From contig NZ_JAAFIX010000004.1 of the NCBI RefSeq assembly GCF_013297935.1, forward strand, positions 1 to 64,000: a stretch of 64,000 nt of DNA. Direction: 5' to 3'. The notes beneath the pieces are model-generated. The model was not told the DNA's origin, searched no databases, and worked only from the letters and a program-made list of their open reading frames with translations. This DNA comes from Rhodoferax sp. Its GTDB lineage: Bacteria; Pseudomonadota; Gammaproteobacteria; Burkholderiales; Burkholderiaceae_C. A program made the translations under genes and the position numbers. This document shows, piece after piece, positions 8,773 to 18,053 of this stretch. Position 1 is the stretch's first letter. Every line of letters begins with the position of its first letter.

Positions 8773-9744
8773 ATGCATCCGCTGCTGCGCTTTACCCTCG
8801 ATCTTTTTGAGCCTTTTGAGGCTCTAGCCCCCGTAGATACTGCGCAACCAGCTCCTAAAAAAGTAGCAAAACGCCAAGCGCCCCGACCCTCAGCACCCGC
8901 GTCCGAGGCCACCCGTGCTCAGGCGCCCACCGCTCCAAGCGGCCCCTTTGAGCCCGGTGAGCCCATTCCCCAGGCGCTCACCTCGATCCACTACCACCAT
9001 CCGCAAGCCACCCGCGAAGTGCGCTTGGATGGCGTTGTGGTGCGCTACGCATTCGCCCGCGGCAAGCGCCGCACCATCGGTTTTTCCGTCGGGCCGGATG
9101 GCTTGGCCGTGCGTGCGCCCCGTTGGACGCCGCTCTATGAGGTGGATGCCGCGCTGCGCGAAAAAGCAGACTGGATCGTGCGCAAATTGCGCGAAATCCG
9201 GGAGCGCAGCACTCTGCAGCAAGAAGCCCAAATTACCTGGGCGCCGGGCGCTGAGTTTCCGTACCTCGGTGCCACTGTGCGCATCGCGCTGGACTCCGCC
9301 CACGCATTCACCTCCAAGGGGGCAGCCCTCGATCCGCTGCCGGAGGCGAGTGGGGTGCGCATTTTGCGGGTCGCACTGCCGCAAACCGCGACCCCCGCAC
9401 AAATCCGCGACGCCGTGCAGGCCTGGCTGATGCGCGAGGCCAAAGCGCTGTTCGTGCAGCGGCTTGACCACTTCGCGCCACAGTTGCAAGTGCAGTGGAA
9501 AAAAATGAGCCTGAGCAACGCCGGCACCCGCTGGGGCAGCGCCAAGAGCGACGGGTCCATTCGCCTCAATTGGCGGCTCATTCATTTCCGCCCCGCGGTG
9601 GTGGACTACGTGGTCGCCCACGAGCTGAGCCACTTGCGGGTCATGGACCACAGCCCCCGCTTCTGGGACACGGTGCGCACCGTCGTGCCCGACTACGCCG
9701 AGTTGCGCCACAGCCTCAAGGACCCGGCCATTCCGAAGTGGTAG
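8773..9744 (+). CDS. YgjP-like (SprT/M48-type) metallopeptidase
   Basis: A 323-residue protein of the YgjP/DUF45 family. Start chosen at MHPLLRFTLDLFEPFE; the longer upstream frame overlaps plsC. The C-terminus carries the zinc site HELSH with a third His in DHSPRFW, followed by PDYAELRHSLK, as in this family. The core begins around residue 85 (VRLDGVVVRYAFARGKRRTIGF). Residues about 15-75 form a Pro/Ala-rich linker, and its beginning (LAPVDTAQPAPKKVAK) is encoded by a family-C repeat. It probably belongs to the end of the glyQ-plsC operon. Confidence 0.88.
   Translation: MHPLLRFTLDLFEPFEALAPVDTAQPAPKKVAKRQAPRPSAPASEATRAQAPTAPSGPFEPGEPIPQALTSIHYHHPQATREVRLDGVVVRYAFARGKRRTIGFSVGPDGLAVRAPRWTPLYEVDAALREKADWIVRKLREIRERSTLQQEAQITWAPGAEFPYLGATVRIALDSAHAFTSKGAALDPLPEASGVRILRVALPQTATPAQIRDAVQAWLMREAKALFVQRLDHFAPQLQVQWKKMSLSNAGTRWGSAKSDGSIRLNWRLIHFRPAVVDYVVAHELSHLRVMDHSPRFWDTVRTVVPDYAELRHSLKDPAIPKW
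8820..8866 (+). repeat. Family-C dispersed repeat in the metallopeptidase gene (C2)
   Basis: GGCTCTAGCC..TGCGCA..AGCTCCTAAAAAAGTAG over 47 bases, in frame within the N-terminal linker. It is very close to the copy in liuB (34365-34411). Confidence 0.75.
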
Positions 9745-9809
9745 CGCACAGGGCAGGCAACTAGCCTGCGGCCGGGTGAAAGCGTGTTGGGGATTCTTTT
9801 GATTCATAA

Positions 9810-9831
9810 TTGACGTTTACGTAAACGTCAA
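9810..9831. promoter_or_regulatory. LiuR operator upstream of liuR-liuA
   Basis: A perfect 22-bp palindrome: TTGACGTTTAC followed immediately by its reverse complement. The same 22 bases occur at 25549-25570 before the thiolase gene. The sequence fits the operator type described for the MerR-family regulator LiuR of branched-chain amino acid breakdown; LiuR itself begins 34 bases downstream. It probably mediates autoregulation and control of liuA. Confidence 0.85.
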
Positions 9832-9864
9832 CTTTCCACGGCCCGGCCGTCACAGCCCTGCACC

Positions 9865-10329
9865 ATGAGCACCACCTACAGCATCAGCGACCTGGCCAAA
9901 GAGTTCGACCTGACCACCCGCGCCATTCGTTTTTATGAAGACTTAGGGCTTTTGCAGCCGGAGCGGACCGGCCCCGGTGGCCGCAACCGGGTCTACAGCG
10001 GGCGGGACCGCACCCGACTGAAGCTCACGCTGCGTGCCAAGCGCCTGGGCCTGAGCCTGACTGAGGCGAAAGACATCATTGAGATGTACGACAGCCCCCG
10101 CGATACCGGAGCGCAGCTGCAAAAGTTTTTGGACGTGTTGGCGGCCCACCGCAAGCAGGTCGAGGAGCAGATGGCCGACCTGCAAGCCAACTTGGACGAA
10201 ATCAGAGTGCACCAGCGCGAAGCCAAGGCTTTGCTGGCCAAGAGCGAGGCCCGGGTTGCCACGGACAAGCCTGCGCCCAAGACGGTAGCTAAAGCGGCAC
10301 CCAAAGTCGCCGGCAAAAAGGCCGCCTGA
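9865..10329 (+). CDS. liuR: MerR-family regulator of leucine/isovalerate catabolism
   Basis: A 154-residue MerR-type regulator. The N-terminal winged helix is YSISDLAKEFDLTTRAIRFYEDLGLLQPERTG, followed by a long coiled-coil helix (about residues 75-130) and a short Lys/Ala/Pro-rich tail. No metal-binding Cys cluster is present, so it is not a metal sensor. Its position before liuA and directly behind the 22-bp palindrome fits LiuR, which represses the leucine pathway until an acyl-CoA intermediate accumulates. That effector role is family knowledge. Confidence 0.88.
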   Translation: MSTTYSISDLAKEFDLTTRAIRFYEDLGLLQPERTGPGGRNRVYSGRDRTRLKLTLRAKRLGLSLTEAKDIIEMYDSPRDTGAQLQKFLDVLAAHRKQVEEQMADLQANLDEIRVHQREAKALLAKSEARVATDKPAPKTVAKAAPKVAGKKAA

Positions 10330-10407
10330 GCCCGCGCCGGGTATCGCGTAACGCATACCGCGCGCCACTGCACGTTCACACCCCACACAACAACGAGGAG
10401 ACACCGC

Positions 10408-11589
10408 ATGAACAACCTGCCTGGACTGAACTTTCAACTCGGCGAAGATATTGACGCCCTGCGCGATGCCGTGCGCGACTTTGCCCAAGCCGAAATCGCG
10501 CCTCGCGCCGCCGAGATCGACCGCAGCGACCAGTTCCCCATGGACCTGTGGCGCAAGATGGGTGACCTGGGTGTGCTTGGCATCACGGTGGGCGAGGAAT
10601 ATGGTGGCGCCAACATGGGCTACCTGGCGCACATGGTGGCCATGGAAGAAATCAGCCGCGCCAGCGCCTCGGTGGGCCTGAGCTACGGCGCACACAGCAA
10701 CCTGTGCGTGAACCAGATCAAGCGCAACGGCACACCCGAGCAGCGCGCCAAGTACCTGCCCAAACTCATTACCGGCGAGCACGTGGGCGCCTTGGCCATG
10801 AGCGAGCCCGGGGCTGGCTCCGATGTGCTGAGCATGAAGCTCAAGGCCGAAGACAAAGGCGGCTACTACCTGCTCAACGGCAACAAGATGTGGATCACCA
10901 ACGGCCCCGATGCCGAAACCCTGGTCGTCTACGCCAAGAGCGAGCCTGAACTGGGCGCGCGTGGTGTGACCGCCTTCCTGATTGAGAAATCCATGCCCGG
11001 CTTCAGCATCGCGCAAAAGCTCGACAAGCTCGGCATGCGCGGCAGCCACACCGGCGAGCTGGTGTTCAACAACGTAGAAGTGCCGCTGGCCAACGTGCTC
11101 GGCCAGGTCAATGGCGGCGCCAAGGTGCTGATGAGCGGGCTGGACTACGAGCGCGCGGTGCTCTCGGGCGGGCCTCTGGGCATCATGCAGGCGGTGATGG
11201 ACAACGTGGTGCCCTACATCCACGACCGCAAGCAGTTCGGCCAGAGCATTGGCGAGTTTCAGCTGATTCAGGGCAAGGTGGCTGACATGTACACCGTGCT
11301 GCAGGCGGGGCGCAGCTTTGCCTACACCGTGGCCAAAAACCTCGACCTGCTGGGCACCGAGCATGTGCGCCAGGTCCGCAAAGACTGTGCATCGGTGATT
11401 TTGTGGACTGCCGAAAAAGCCACCTGGATGGCCGGCGAAGGCGTGCAGATCTTCGGCGGCAATGGCTATATCAACGAATACCCGCTGGGCCGCCTCTGGC
11501 GTGATGCCAAGTTGTATGAAATCGGGGCCGGCACCAGCGAGATCCGCCGCATGCTCATAGGGCGGGAGCTGTTCGCTGAGACAATGTAG
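10408..11589 (+). CDS. liuA: Isovaleryl-CoA dehydrogenase
   Basis: A 393-residue FAD-dependent acyl-CoA dehydrogenase converting isovaleryl-CoA to 3-methylcrotonyl-CoA. FAD-binding segments MSEPGAGSD and WITNG are present. The catalytic Glu lies in [18 protein letters not shown], the position typical of isovaleryl-CoA dehydrogenase rather than the C-terminal position of other family members. The end [31 protein letters not shown]-like region is normal, and the ribosome binding site ACGAGGAGA is strong. LiuB and LiuD, which carry out the next step, are encoded 22-27 kb downstream. Confidence 0.95.
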   Translation: MNNLPGLNFQLGEDIDALRDAVRDFAQAEIAPRAAEIDRSDQFPMDLWRKMGDLGVLGITVGEEYGGANMGYLAHMVAMEEISRASASVGLSYGAHSNLCVNQIKRNGTPEQRAKYLPKLITGEHVGALAMSEPGAGSDVLSMKLKAEDKGGYYLLNGNKMWITNGPDAETLVVYAKSEPELGARGVTAFLIEKSMPGFSIAQKLDKLGMRGSHTGELVFNNVEVPLANVLGQVNGGAKVLMSGLDYERAVLSGGPLGIMQAVMDNVVPYIHDRKQFGQSIGEFQLIQGKVADMYTVLQAGRSFAYTVAKNLDLLGTEHVRQVRKDCASVILWTAEKATWMAGEGVQIFGGNGYINEYPLGRLWRDAKLYEIGAGTSEIRRMLIGRELFAETM

Positions 11590-11594
11590 GGCTT

Positions 11595-13598
11595 ATGAAA
11601 CATGCCATTGCCCGCACCCTGACTTCCATACTCCACGGCACCCTGCGCGGCCTGTTGCGCGCCTGGGTGCTGATCGTGCCACTGGTGGTGGCTTTGAGCG
11701 TGATCCGGTGGGGGCAACTGGCGTATTTCTGGCCACAGGGCTACAAGGCCAGCGGCAGCGACCTGCTGGCGGTGGCGGTGCAGGGTTTCCGTTTCGACCT
11801 CAAGGTCAGCGCGATCGCCGGTTTTCTGCTGTTGCTGGTGTTGCCCTGGGTGTCTTTCTCGGCGCAGCGGCGGCTGGTGTCGGGGCTGGTGCTGGTGTAT
11901 GTGTTTCTCGGGTTTATCAACCTGCACTACTTCGGGTTTTACAAAACCCCGATCGACTCGGTCATTTTCGGTTTGTTTGAAGACGACACTGCGGCGGTCT
12001 TGCAAACCGTGTGGCACGACTTCCCGGTGCTGGGCACCCTGCTGGCGGTGGCGCTAACCACCGCGCTCGGCATTGCGGTTCACCGGCTCATCCTGCGTTG
12101 GGTGCAGCCAGATACGCGCTGGAACCAGCGTGCCGTGGTGCTGCGCCTGGCAGTGGTCACGGTGGCTTTCATTGCCCTGCTGTTTGCAGGCAAAGGCACC
12201 ATCCGGCAAATGGCACTGCAGCGCCAGCACCTCACGGTGACCACCTCGCAGTTCTTGAACGACATGGTGCCCAATGGTGTCATTGCCCTCAAATACGCGT
12301 GGGACAACCGGCGCCAATCGCAAAACCTGTCGGACCCACTGGTGGGCCTCAAGGCGCTGGGCTTTGAGTCGCCGCAAGCGGCGGCGCAGGTGCTGGGCCT
12401 TCCAAGCGCTACCGAGGCCGAGGTGCGTGATGCGCTGTACCGCCACGACCCGTTGCCCGCCGCCACCCCGAAGAAAAATCTGGTGTTCTTCTTGATGGAG
12501 TCCTGGAGCGCCGAGCCCATGCTCTACCAGAGCCCCACTTTCGATGTGCTGGGCCGCATGGCCCCCACGCTTAACAAAGCCTGCCATTTCAGCAACTTCG
12601 AGTCTGCGCAGCCCGGCACCCATCCGTCGCTGGAAGCTATTTTGTTTTCCTCGCCCATCACCCCGCTCACCATGGGCGACGCCGGTCGCAAGCCCTTACC
12701 CTGGGGCGTGGCGCAGGTGGCCAAGCAGGCGGGATATGACACTTTGTTTGTGACCTCGGCCCGCTCCGGCTGGCGCGACCTGAACCGGGTGCTCAAAGTT
12801 CAGGGCTTTGACGAGGTCATTGACGCCAACAACCTCAAGGCCGACTACCCCGAAGCCACGGTAGGCCTGTGGGGCGTGTGGGACAGCTTTGTCTACCGCT
12901 ACCTTGAAAAGCGCATGGCCGCCCAACCCAAGAACAAGCCCTTGTTCGTGTTCGTGCTCACGGCAACCAACCACCCGCCCTATGACTTGCCCGCCGACTA
13001 CCAACGCGTGCCCTTGGACATGGCGCAATGGAAGGGCGAAACCAGCGAGGCCACCCTGGTGCCCAACCTCGACACCTACCGCTACGCCCACGACCTGTTG
13101 GGCGCCTTTGTGCAGACCGTGCAACAAGGCCCGCTCAAAGACACCACCATCGTGGCGGCCACGGGCGACCACAACGTCCGCTCCTTCGGTGTCTATGCAG
13201 ACGCTAGCCGCCGCTACCTCATGCGGCAAGTGCCCTTTGTCATCTGGGGCGACAAGCTCCAGTGCGGCAACCAGCTGACCCAGCCCGCCAGCCACCGGGA
13301 CATGTTCAACACCCTGTTTCCGCTGGCCGGTATTGAGGGCGGCTATGTGAACGCGGGCCGCAATCTGCTCAAACCGCTGCCGGCGCAACCCGACCCCATG
13401 AATGCGCCGCGCGGCCTGTTCTTTACCGGCGAGGCGCGCAACGCCCAAGGCATGTGGCAGTTGGGCAACCCCAAGTCTTTTGTGTGCACCGCGGCCAAGC
13501 CGCCGGCGCAATGTGAATTTAACGCGCTCGACGATCAGCAGGAACGTGCCCGGTACGGACTCCTCGACTGGAATGTGCGCATCTCTCTTCAGAAATAA
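11595..13598 (+). CDS. LTA-synthase-family (phosphoglycerol/phosphoethanolamine transferase-like) sulfatase-fold membrane protein
   Basis: A 667-residue inner-membrane protein: about five transmembrane helices in the first 215 residues, then a periplasmic alkaline-phosphatase/sulfatase-fold domain. The metal-site strand FFLMESWSAEPM, a probable Thr nucleophile in QPGTHPSLEA, TATNHPPYDLP and AATGDHNVRSFG are visible. Gram-negative relatives modify osmoregulated glucans or other envelope glycans; the exact acceptor cannot be read. It starts 5 bases after liuA, so may be cotranscribed, but a shared role is not evident. A weak ribosome site (AGGGCTT) precedes the ATG. Confidence 0.83.
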   Translation: MKHAIARTLTSILHGTLRGLLRAWVLIVPLVVALSVIRWGQLAYFWPQGYKASGSDLLAVAVQGFRFDLKVSAIAGFLLLLVLPWVSFSAQRRLVSGLVLVYVFLGFINLHYFGFYKTPIDSVIFGLFEDDTAAVLQTVWHDFPVLGTLLAVALTTALGIAVHRLILRWVQPDTRWNQRAVVLRLAVVTVAFIALLFAGKGTIRQMALQRQHLTVTTSQFLNDMVPNGVIALKYAWDNRRQSQNLSDPLVGLKALGFESPQAAAQVLGLPSATEAEVRDALYRHDPLPAATPKKNLVFFLMESWSAEPMLYQSPTFDVLGRMAPTLNKACHFSNFESAQPGTHPSLEAILFSSPITPLTMGDAGRKPLPWGVAQVAKQAGYDTLFVTSARSGWRDLNRVLKVQGFDEVIDANNLKADYPEATVGLWGVWDSFVYRYLEKRMAAQPKNKPLFVFVLTATNHPPYDLPADYQRVPLDMAQWKGETSEATLVPNLDTYRYAHDLLGAFVQTVQQGPLKDTTIVAATGDHNVRSFGVYADASRRYLMRQVPFVIWGDKLQCGNQLTQPASHRDMFNTLFPLAGIEGGYVNAGRNLLKPLPAQPDPMNAPRGLFFTGEARNAQGMWQLGNPKSFVCTAAKPPAQCEFNALDDQQERARYGLLDWNVRISLQK

Positions 13599-13606
13599 TC
13601 GCGAAC

Positions 13607-14272
13607 ATGACCGACAAACTCAACGATCTTTTTTCCCGCAACCGTGAGTGGGCCGCCGAAATGGAGCGCACCCGCCCGGGCTTTTTCACCGGGCTGGCCA
13701 ACCAGCAAAAGCCCAAGTACATGTGGATCGGCTGCTCCGACAGCCGCGTCCCCGCCAACGAGATCATCGGCCTCGCGCCGGGTGAGATTTTTGTCCACCG
13801 CAACGTGGCCAACGTGGTGGTGCACTCCGACCTGAATGCGCTGTCCACCATCCAGTTTGCGGTGGAGCGGCTCAAGGTCCGGCATGTGATGGTCGTGGGC
13901 CACTACGGCTGCTCGGGCGTGCAGGCGGCGCTCGAAGGCGCGCGCATCGGCCTGGCCGACAACTGGCTGCGCCATATTCAAGACGTGCGGGACCGCCACC
14001 GCGATGTGCTCGACCTGATCCCCGAACATGGCAAAGCTGCGGCCCTGTGCGAACTCAATGTGGTCGAGCAAGTGATCAACGTGGCCCAGAGCACCGTGCT
14101 GCAAGACGCCTGGGCGGCAGGGCAGGACGTGACGCTGCACGGCTGGGTGTACGGCGTGCACGACGGCCTGGTGCAGGACCTGCACATGACAGTGGGCCGC
14201 GAGGACAACCTCGATGCGCTGTACCGCGAAGCCATCTCGGGCGTGCGTCTGATGCCGCGCCACGCCCGTTAA
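13607..14272 (+). CDS. can: Beta-class carbonic anhydrase
   Basis: A 221-residue enzyme interconverting CO2 and bicarbonate. Zinc ligands Cys43 (GCSDSRVPANEI), His99 and Cys102 (VVGHYGCSGV) are present, with the Asp45-Arg47 dyad. HRNVANVV is the family's conserved strand. It follows the LTA-synthase-like gene by 8 bases. Bicarbonate supply suits the biotin carboxylases encoded later in the window, but that link is only an inference. Confidence 0.95.
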   Translation: MTDKLNDLFSRNREWAAEMERTRPGFFTGLANQQKPKYMWIGCSDSRVPANEIIGLAPGEIFVHRNVANVVVHSDLNALSTIQFAVERLKVRHVMVVGHYGCSGVQAALEGARIGLADNWLRHIQDVRDRHRDVLDLIPEHGKAAALCELNVVEQVINVAQSTVLQDAWAAGQDVTLHGWVYGVHDGLVQDLHMTVGREDNLDALYREAISGVRLMPRHAR

Positions 14273-14282
14273 GCACCAAATA

Positions 14283-14330
14283 GGCCTCTAGCCCTCGTGG
14301 AATATGCGCGGGCAGCTATCAAAAACATAG
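14283..14330 (+). repeat. Family-C dispersed repeat, intergenic copy (C3)
   Basis: GGCCTCTAGCC..ATATGCGCG..CAGCTATCAAAAACATAG, 48 bases filling nearly all of the 70-bp gap between can and aceK. It ends 12 bases before the aceK ATG, so it lies in the aceK leader. It serves here as the reference copy for family C. Confidence 0.8.
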
Positions 14331-14342
14331 TGAGCGTTGCGC

Positions 14343-16169
14343 ATGTTCCCCACCCGGCTTGACTCTTCGGTTGCCTACGACATTGCCCGCGCGCTGCTCG
14401 ATGGCTTCAACCGGCACTACCAGCTTTTCCGTGCTGAGAGCGCGCGCGCCAAGCACCGGTTTGAAACCCGCGACTGGCATGGCCAGCAACGGGCCCAGCG
14501 CGAGCGCATCGAGTTTTATGGCTTGCGCGTGCAGGAGTGTTCGCGCCGGCTGGAGCGCGAGTTCAAGGCCGCGGAGCAGGGCGCCGAGGTGTGGCAGCAG
14601 ATCAAGCTGCACTTCATTGGCCTGCTGGTCAATCACCACCAACCCGAGTTGGCCGAGACCTTCTTTAACTCGGTGACCACCCAAATCCTGCACCGCAGCT
14701 ACTTCCAGAACGATTTCATTTTTGTGCGGCCCGCCGTCAGCACCGAGTACATCGAAAACCTCGATGCGCCGGGTGCGAGCTACCGGCCCACCTACCGCTG
14801 CTACTACCCCACGCTGGACGACGTGCAGGCGCAGCTGGTGCGCATGGTGCAGGACTTCGACCTGCGGGTGCCGTTCGAAGACCTGGAGCGCGATGCCCGC
14901 AACGTGCTGGCAGTCATGAACCGGCAGTTGGGCGAGGCCAAGCTGCTCGCCAACTTTCAGGTGCAGGTGCTCTCCAGCCTGTTCTTCCGGAACAAGGGCG
15001 CCTACATCATCGGCAAGCTGATCAACGGCTACACCGAAGCCGGGTTTGCCCTGCCGGTGCTGCACAGCGCCGAAGGCAAGCTGCGTATTGACGCTGCGCT
15101 GTTCGGTGAGAACGACCTGTTGCGCCTCTTCAGCTTTGCGCGGGCTTACTTCATGGTGGACATGGAAATCCCCAGCGCCTATGTGCAGTTTTTGCGCAGC
15201 ATGATGCCGCGCAAACCCCGCAACGAGCTCTACAACGCACTGGGGCTGGCCAAGCAGGGCAAGACCCTGTTTTACCGCGACTTTTTGCACCATCTGCAGC
15301 ACAGCTCCGACAAGTTCCGCATCGCCGCCGGCATCAAGGGCATGGTGATGCTGGTGTTTGACCTGCCCAGCTACCCCTATGTGTTCAAGGTCATCAAAGA
15401 CTACTTTCCGCACCAGAAAGAAACCACCCGCGAGCAAGTCATGGCCAAGTACCAGCTGGTCAAACAACACGACCGCGTGGGCCGCATGGCCGACACGCTG
15501 GACTATGGCGATGTGGCCTTTCCGCACGACCGCTTCAGCGACGCGCTCATTGCCGAGCTGCAGCAGTTTGCGCCCAGCCAACTGGAGATCAGCGACCGCG
15601 ATGGCGATGGCCGCATCGAGGTGATCTTGAAGCACGTCTACATCGAGCGCCGCATGATCCCGCTCAATATGTACCTGCAAGAGGCGTTTGACGCCGGCGG
15701 CGCCGACCCCGCCAACACCAGCCCGGCTGCAGTGCGCGCCCGCGAGCAGATTGAACGCGCCGTGATCGACTACGGCTACGCCATCAAAGACATGGTGGCG
15801 GCCAACATCTTTCCCGGCGACATGCTGTGGAAAAACTTCGGCATCACCCGCAACAGCAAGGTCGTGTTTTACGACTACGACGAGATCGAATACCTCACCG
15901 ACTGCCACTTCCGCAAGGTGCCCGAGCCGCGCAATGAGGAAGAAGAAATGTCCGGCGAAATCTGGTACCGCGTCGGCCCGCACGACGTGTTTCCCGAAAC
16001 CTTTGCGCCGTTTTTACTAGGCAACCCGCTGGTGCGCGACGTCTTCATGCGCTACCACGCCAACCTGCTGGACCCCGTGTTTTGGCAGACGCAGAAAGAG
16101 CGGATTGCGGCGGGGTATGTGCACGATGTGTTTCCGTATGAGAAGGACAAGCGGTTTGCACGCGCTTAA
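14343..16169 (+). CDS. aceK: Isocitrate dehydrogenase kinase/phosphatase
   Basis: A 608-residue bifunctional enzyme that phosphorylates and dephosphorylates isocitrate dehydrogenase to switch carbon between the TCA cycle and the glyoxylate shunt. ATG at 14343 is preferred over an in-frame TTG six bases upstream. The ATP-binding region [27 protein letters not shown] is present (cited here as [12 protein letters not shown] and YVFKVIKD), as are [20 protein letters not shown]-type residues of the kinase active site and the C-terminal [12 protein letters not shown]. The usual partners aceA/aceB are not adjacent. No strong ribosome site is seen, because the leader is repeat DNA. Confidence 0.95.
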   Translation: MFPTRLDSSVAYDIARALLDGFNRHYQLFRAESARAKHRFETRDWHGQQRAQRERIEFYGLRVQECSRRLEREFKAAEQGAEVWQQIKLHFIGLLVNHHQPELAETFFNSVTTQILHRSYFQNDFIFVRPAVSTEYIENLDAPGASYRPTYRCYYPTLDDVQAQLVRMVQDFDLRVPFEDLERDARNVLAVMNRQLGEAKLLANFQVQVLSSLFFRNKGAYIIGKLINGYTEAGFALPVLHSAEGKLRIDAALFGENDLLRLFSFARAYFMVDMEIPSAYVQFLRSMMPRKPRNELYNALGLAKQGKTLFYRDFLHHLQHSSDKFRIAAGIKGMVMLVFDLPSYPYVFKVIKDYFPHQKETTREQVMAKYQLVKQHDRVGRMADTLDYGDVAFPHDRFSDALIAELQQFAPSQLEISDRDGDGRIEVILKHVYIERRMIPLNMYLQEAFDAGGADPANTSPAAVRAREQIERAVIDYGYAIKDMVAANIFPGDMLWKNFGITRNSKVVFYDYDEIEYLTDCHFRKVPEPRNEEEEMSGEIWYRVGPHDVFPETFAPFLLGNPLVRDVFMRYHANLLDPVFWQTQKERIAAGYVHDVFPYEKDKRFARA

Positions 16170-16224
16170 AGGTCGCTTGGGGCTTTAGCTAAAATAGCCA
16201 GCAACTCCCTAAGAGGCACCCACC

Positions 16225-16494
16225 ATGCAAGTCACAGCCACAGAAGCTAAAAACCGGTTCGGTTACGTTTGTGCACAAGCCAAGACGGAGCCCGTTTTTG
16301 TGGAGAAAGATGGCCGCATTGACAGCGTCATTCTGTCCGTTCAAGACTTTGAAGCGCTGAAGGCGGCCAGCCAAAGCACCAACCTGGCGGAGCGTCAAAA
16401 AACGTTCAATCAAGCCCACAAAGCGTGGATCAGTGAGCAAAACGCGCGGTTTGAAAAGAGCGGCTTGTGGTGTGATGATCTGCGGGTCTGGTAA
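16225..16494 (+). CDS. Antitoxin with Phd/YefM-like N-terminus and CcdA-like C-terminus
   Basis: An 89-residue protein. The first half, [42 protein letters not shown], has the layout of Phd/YefM antitoxins: DNA-binding fold plus an I-L-S-x-x-D/E-F/Y segment. The tail (about residues 60-89) ends in [17 protein letters not shown], resembling the toxin-binding tail of CcdA (acidic, ending near DxxRxW/F). It overlaps the CcdB-like gene by one base (TAATG). A strong ribosome site (AAGAGGC) lies upstream. Presumably it autoregulates the operon. Confidence 0.8.
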   Translation: MQVTATEAKNRFGYVCAQAKTEPVFVEKDGRIDSVILSVQDFEALKAASQSTNLAERQKTFNQAHKAWISEQNARFEKSGLWCDDLRVW

Positions 16495-16808
16495 TGCAGT
16501 ACGACGTGTACCCGAACCCGAGCCCGCGCATGCGGGACGTGTATCCCTATGTGCTGGACATCCAGAGCGACCTGCTCAAGGCGCTGGCTACGCGCATGGT
16601 GGTGCCGCTCGCGTTGACATCGTTACCCGCTTCCAGCCTGCCCAAGCGCTTGTGCCCTTTGGTGCTGGTCAAAGGCCAAAGCCTGATGTTGGTTCCGTTT
16701 GAAGCGGCACCATTGGACAAGCGACATTTGAAGGCCAAAGTAGCGTCACTGCGCGAACGCGCGGATGACATCGTCGCGGCGATGGATGCGGTGTTGAGTG
16801 GTGTGTAG
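16494..16808 (+). CDS. ccdB: CcdB-family toxin
   Basis: A 104-residue protein matching CcdB: starts [11 protein letters not shown], middle [12 protein letters not shown] and RMVVPLA, end [10 protein letters not shown] and a C-terminal helix. CcdB poisons DNA gyrase by trapping it on DNA. The usual end of F-plasmid CcdB (W-G-I) is missing; here it ends MDAVLSGV, as in several chromosomal homologues, so gyrase poisoning is likely but unproven. It pairs with the overlapping upstream antitoxin. Confidence 0.87.
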   Translation: MQYDVYPNPSPRMRDVYPYVLDIQSDLLKALATRMVVPLALTSLPASSLPKRLCPLVLVKGQSLMLVPFEAAPLDKRHLKAKVASLRERADDIVAAMDAVLSGV

Positions 16809-16837
16809 TGCTGCTCCACGCGCTGCATAATTCACCT

Positions 16838-17146
16838 ATGCACTTCCTCTTAAGTCAAAACCAAGCTGCAGTTGCCGACCTGTGCCGCGCAACGGGGGCG
16901 CGTCGTTTGACAGTTTTTGGCTCGGCGGTGCGCGACGACTTTGACCATGAATGCAGCGACTTTGATTTCTTGGTGGAGTTTGACGACGTAGCCCCCGCCG
17001 CCTATGCCCAAGCGTTCTTCGGCTTGAAGACCGGGTTAGAGGCCCTCTTCCATCGCCCGGTGGACTTGGTCACACCCAGCAATTTAGCCAATCCTTTCTT
17101 TCGCCGCCGCATAGCCGCTGAAAGTGAAACCCTGTATGCATCCTGA
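16838..17146 (+). CDS. mntA: MNT-domain nucleotidyltransferase (MntA-like antitoxin)
   Basis: A 102-residue minimal nucleotidyltransferase. The signature GSAVRDDFDHECSDFDFLVE is the GSX10DXD motif with both metal-binding aspartates, so it is probably active. In characterised HEPN/MNT pairs the MNT protein silences the HEPN RNase by AMPylating a Tyr near its active site. The start is taken at MHFLLSQNQAAVADLC; the open frame continues ten codons upstream. It overlaps hepT by about 11 bases. Confidence 0.88.
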   Translation: MHFLLSQNQAAVADLCRATGARRLTVFGSAVRDDFDHECSDFDFLVEFDDVAPAAYAQAFFGLKTGLEALFHRPVDLVTPSNLANPFFRRRIAAESETLYAS

Positions 17147-17480
17147 CAGCGCCAAGCTGCTGTGGGATGCGCAACTAGCCGCCCAAAAAATAGCGCGTTT
17201 TACGGTGGGCAAAACCTTTGCCCACTACGAGGCCGATGAGCTGCTGCGCGCAGGCGTGGAGCGGCAGTTTGAAATTGCCGGGGAAGCACTCAACCAACTC
17301 TCTCGTTTGGATGCTGTAACGGCCCGCGCTATTTCCGATTTGCCGCGCATCGTGGCCTTTCGCAATGTGCTCATTCACGGTTACGCCAGTGTGGATGATC
17401 GCGTGGTGTGGGGCGTTGTGGAAAGCAGTTTGGAGCCCTTGCTGGAGACACTATCGCTGCTTTTGGAAGCGGCGCAATAG
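17136..17480 (+). CDS. hepT: HEPN-domain RNase toxin (HepT-like)
   Basis: A 114-residue helical protein with the HEPN RNase motif RNVLIHGY: Arg-X4-His followed by the Tyr that MNT partners modify. An alternative start four codons upstream is possible. It overlaps mntA, the usual pairing. From the stop to 17641 there is about 160 bp with no gene; I see only AT-rich sequence there. Confidence 0.88.
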   Translation: MHPDSAKLLWDAQLAAQKIARFTVGKTFAHYEADELLRAGVERQFEIAGEALNQLSRLDAVTARAISDLPRIVAFRNVLIHGYASVDDRVVWGVVESSLEPLLETLSLLLEAAQ

Positions 17481-17641
17481 GCTTGGAGGCGCGCTACTGT
17501 GCGCAGGGTGGCCTTCGGTAAGTTGTTGATTAATGGCCATGCCAGTGAGTTAATTTCATAAGCCAACTAGTTTGGAGTGGTCAGCTTTGCAGCGGAAGCG
17601 GACTTGGAAAAATTCCTTTTGTGTAACACGTTAGGGGAGTC

Positions 17642-17923
17642 ATGAAGATATTGCTGTCAATTGGGGCGGGCTTACTAGGAATCATAATTTTGGGTTTTGC
17701 ATTACCAGCCATTATTCCCGGGTGCACATGCGGGTGGCCTGCTTCTCCATGCCAAGGGTGTGGGGGACCTATTGGGAATGCCCTCGGTAACTTTGTGGGC
17801 ACTTGCCTCATTTTTGGGGCTATGGGGCTTGTTCTCATCTTTTGGTTTGGAATTCCGCTTCTGGTGATAGGTCTTATCGTTAGGGGCGTCTACAGACTGT
17901 TCAGTAAGGAAAGCGGTAAATAG
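17642..17923 (+). CDS. Small membrane protein of unknown function
   Basis: A 93-residue protein with two hydrophobic helices (about residues 4-25 and 50-82) around a Cys/Gly/Pro-rich loop containing CTCGWPASPCQGCGG, which could bind a metal or form disulfides. The ribosome site AGGGGAG is well placed. Base composition is less GC-rich than that of neighbours, suggesting acquired DNA like the toxin-antitoxin genes before it. I do not recognise the family. Confidence 0.6.
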   Translation: MKILLSIGAGLLGIIILGFALPAIIPGCTCGWPASPCQGCGGPIGNALGNFVGTCLIFGAMGLVLIFWFGIPLLVIGLIVRGVYRLFSKESGK

Positions 17924-17958
17924 GTTTGTGCTTTGTATAAACCCCGACATTTGGTCGG

Positions 17959-17974
17959 CGCGCTGGGCAGCGCG
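17959..17974. other. Short perfect inverted repeat in a non-coding spacer
   Basis: CGCGCTG and CAGCGCG separated by two bases, in the 130-bp spacer between the small membrane protein and the riboswitch. It has no T tract, so it is not a clear terminator. I see no gene in 17924-18053. Confidence 0.35.
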
Positions 17975-18053
17975 AACGATAGCGACTGCTTTGGAGCGCT
18001 GCGAAAGTCTGCTTTCAGCCTAAAGCCGCCCCATCCTCAATCGCGTACACTCC

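Noticed and set aside
17600-18050. Possible integron attC-like sites around the small membrane protein (AACACGTTAGGG)
   Set aside because: The core bases do not fit the attC consensus on both sides, and no paired arms or integrase are seen.
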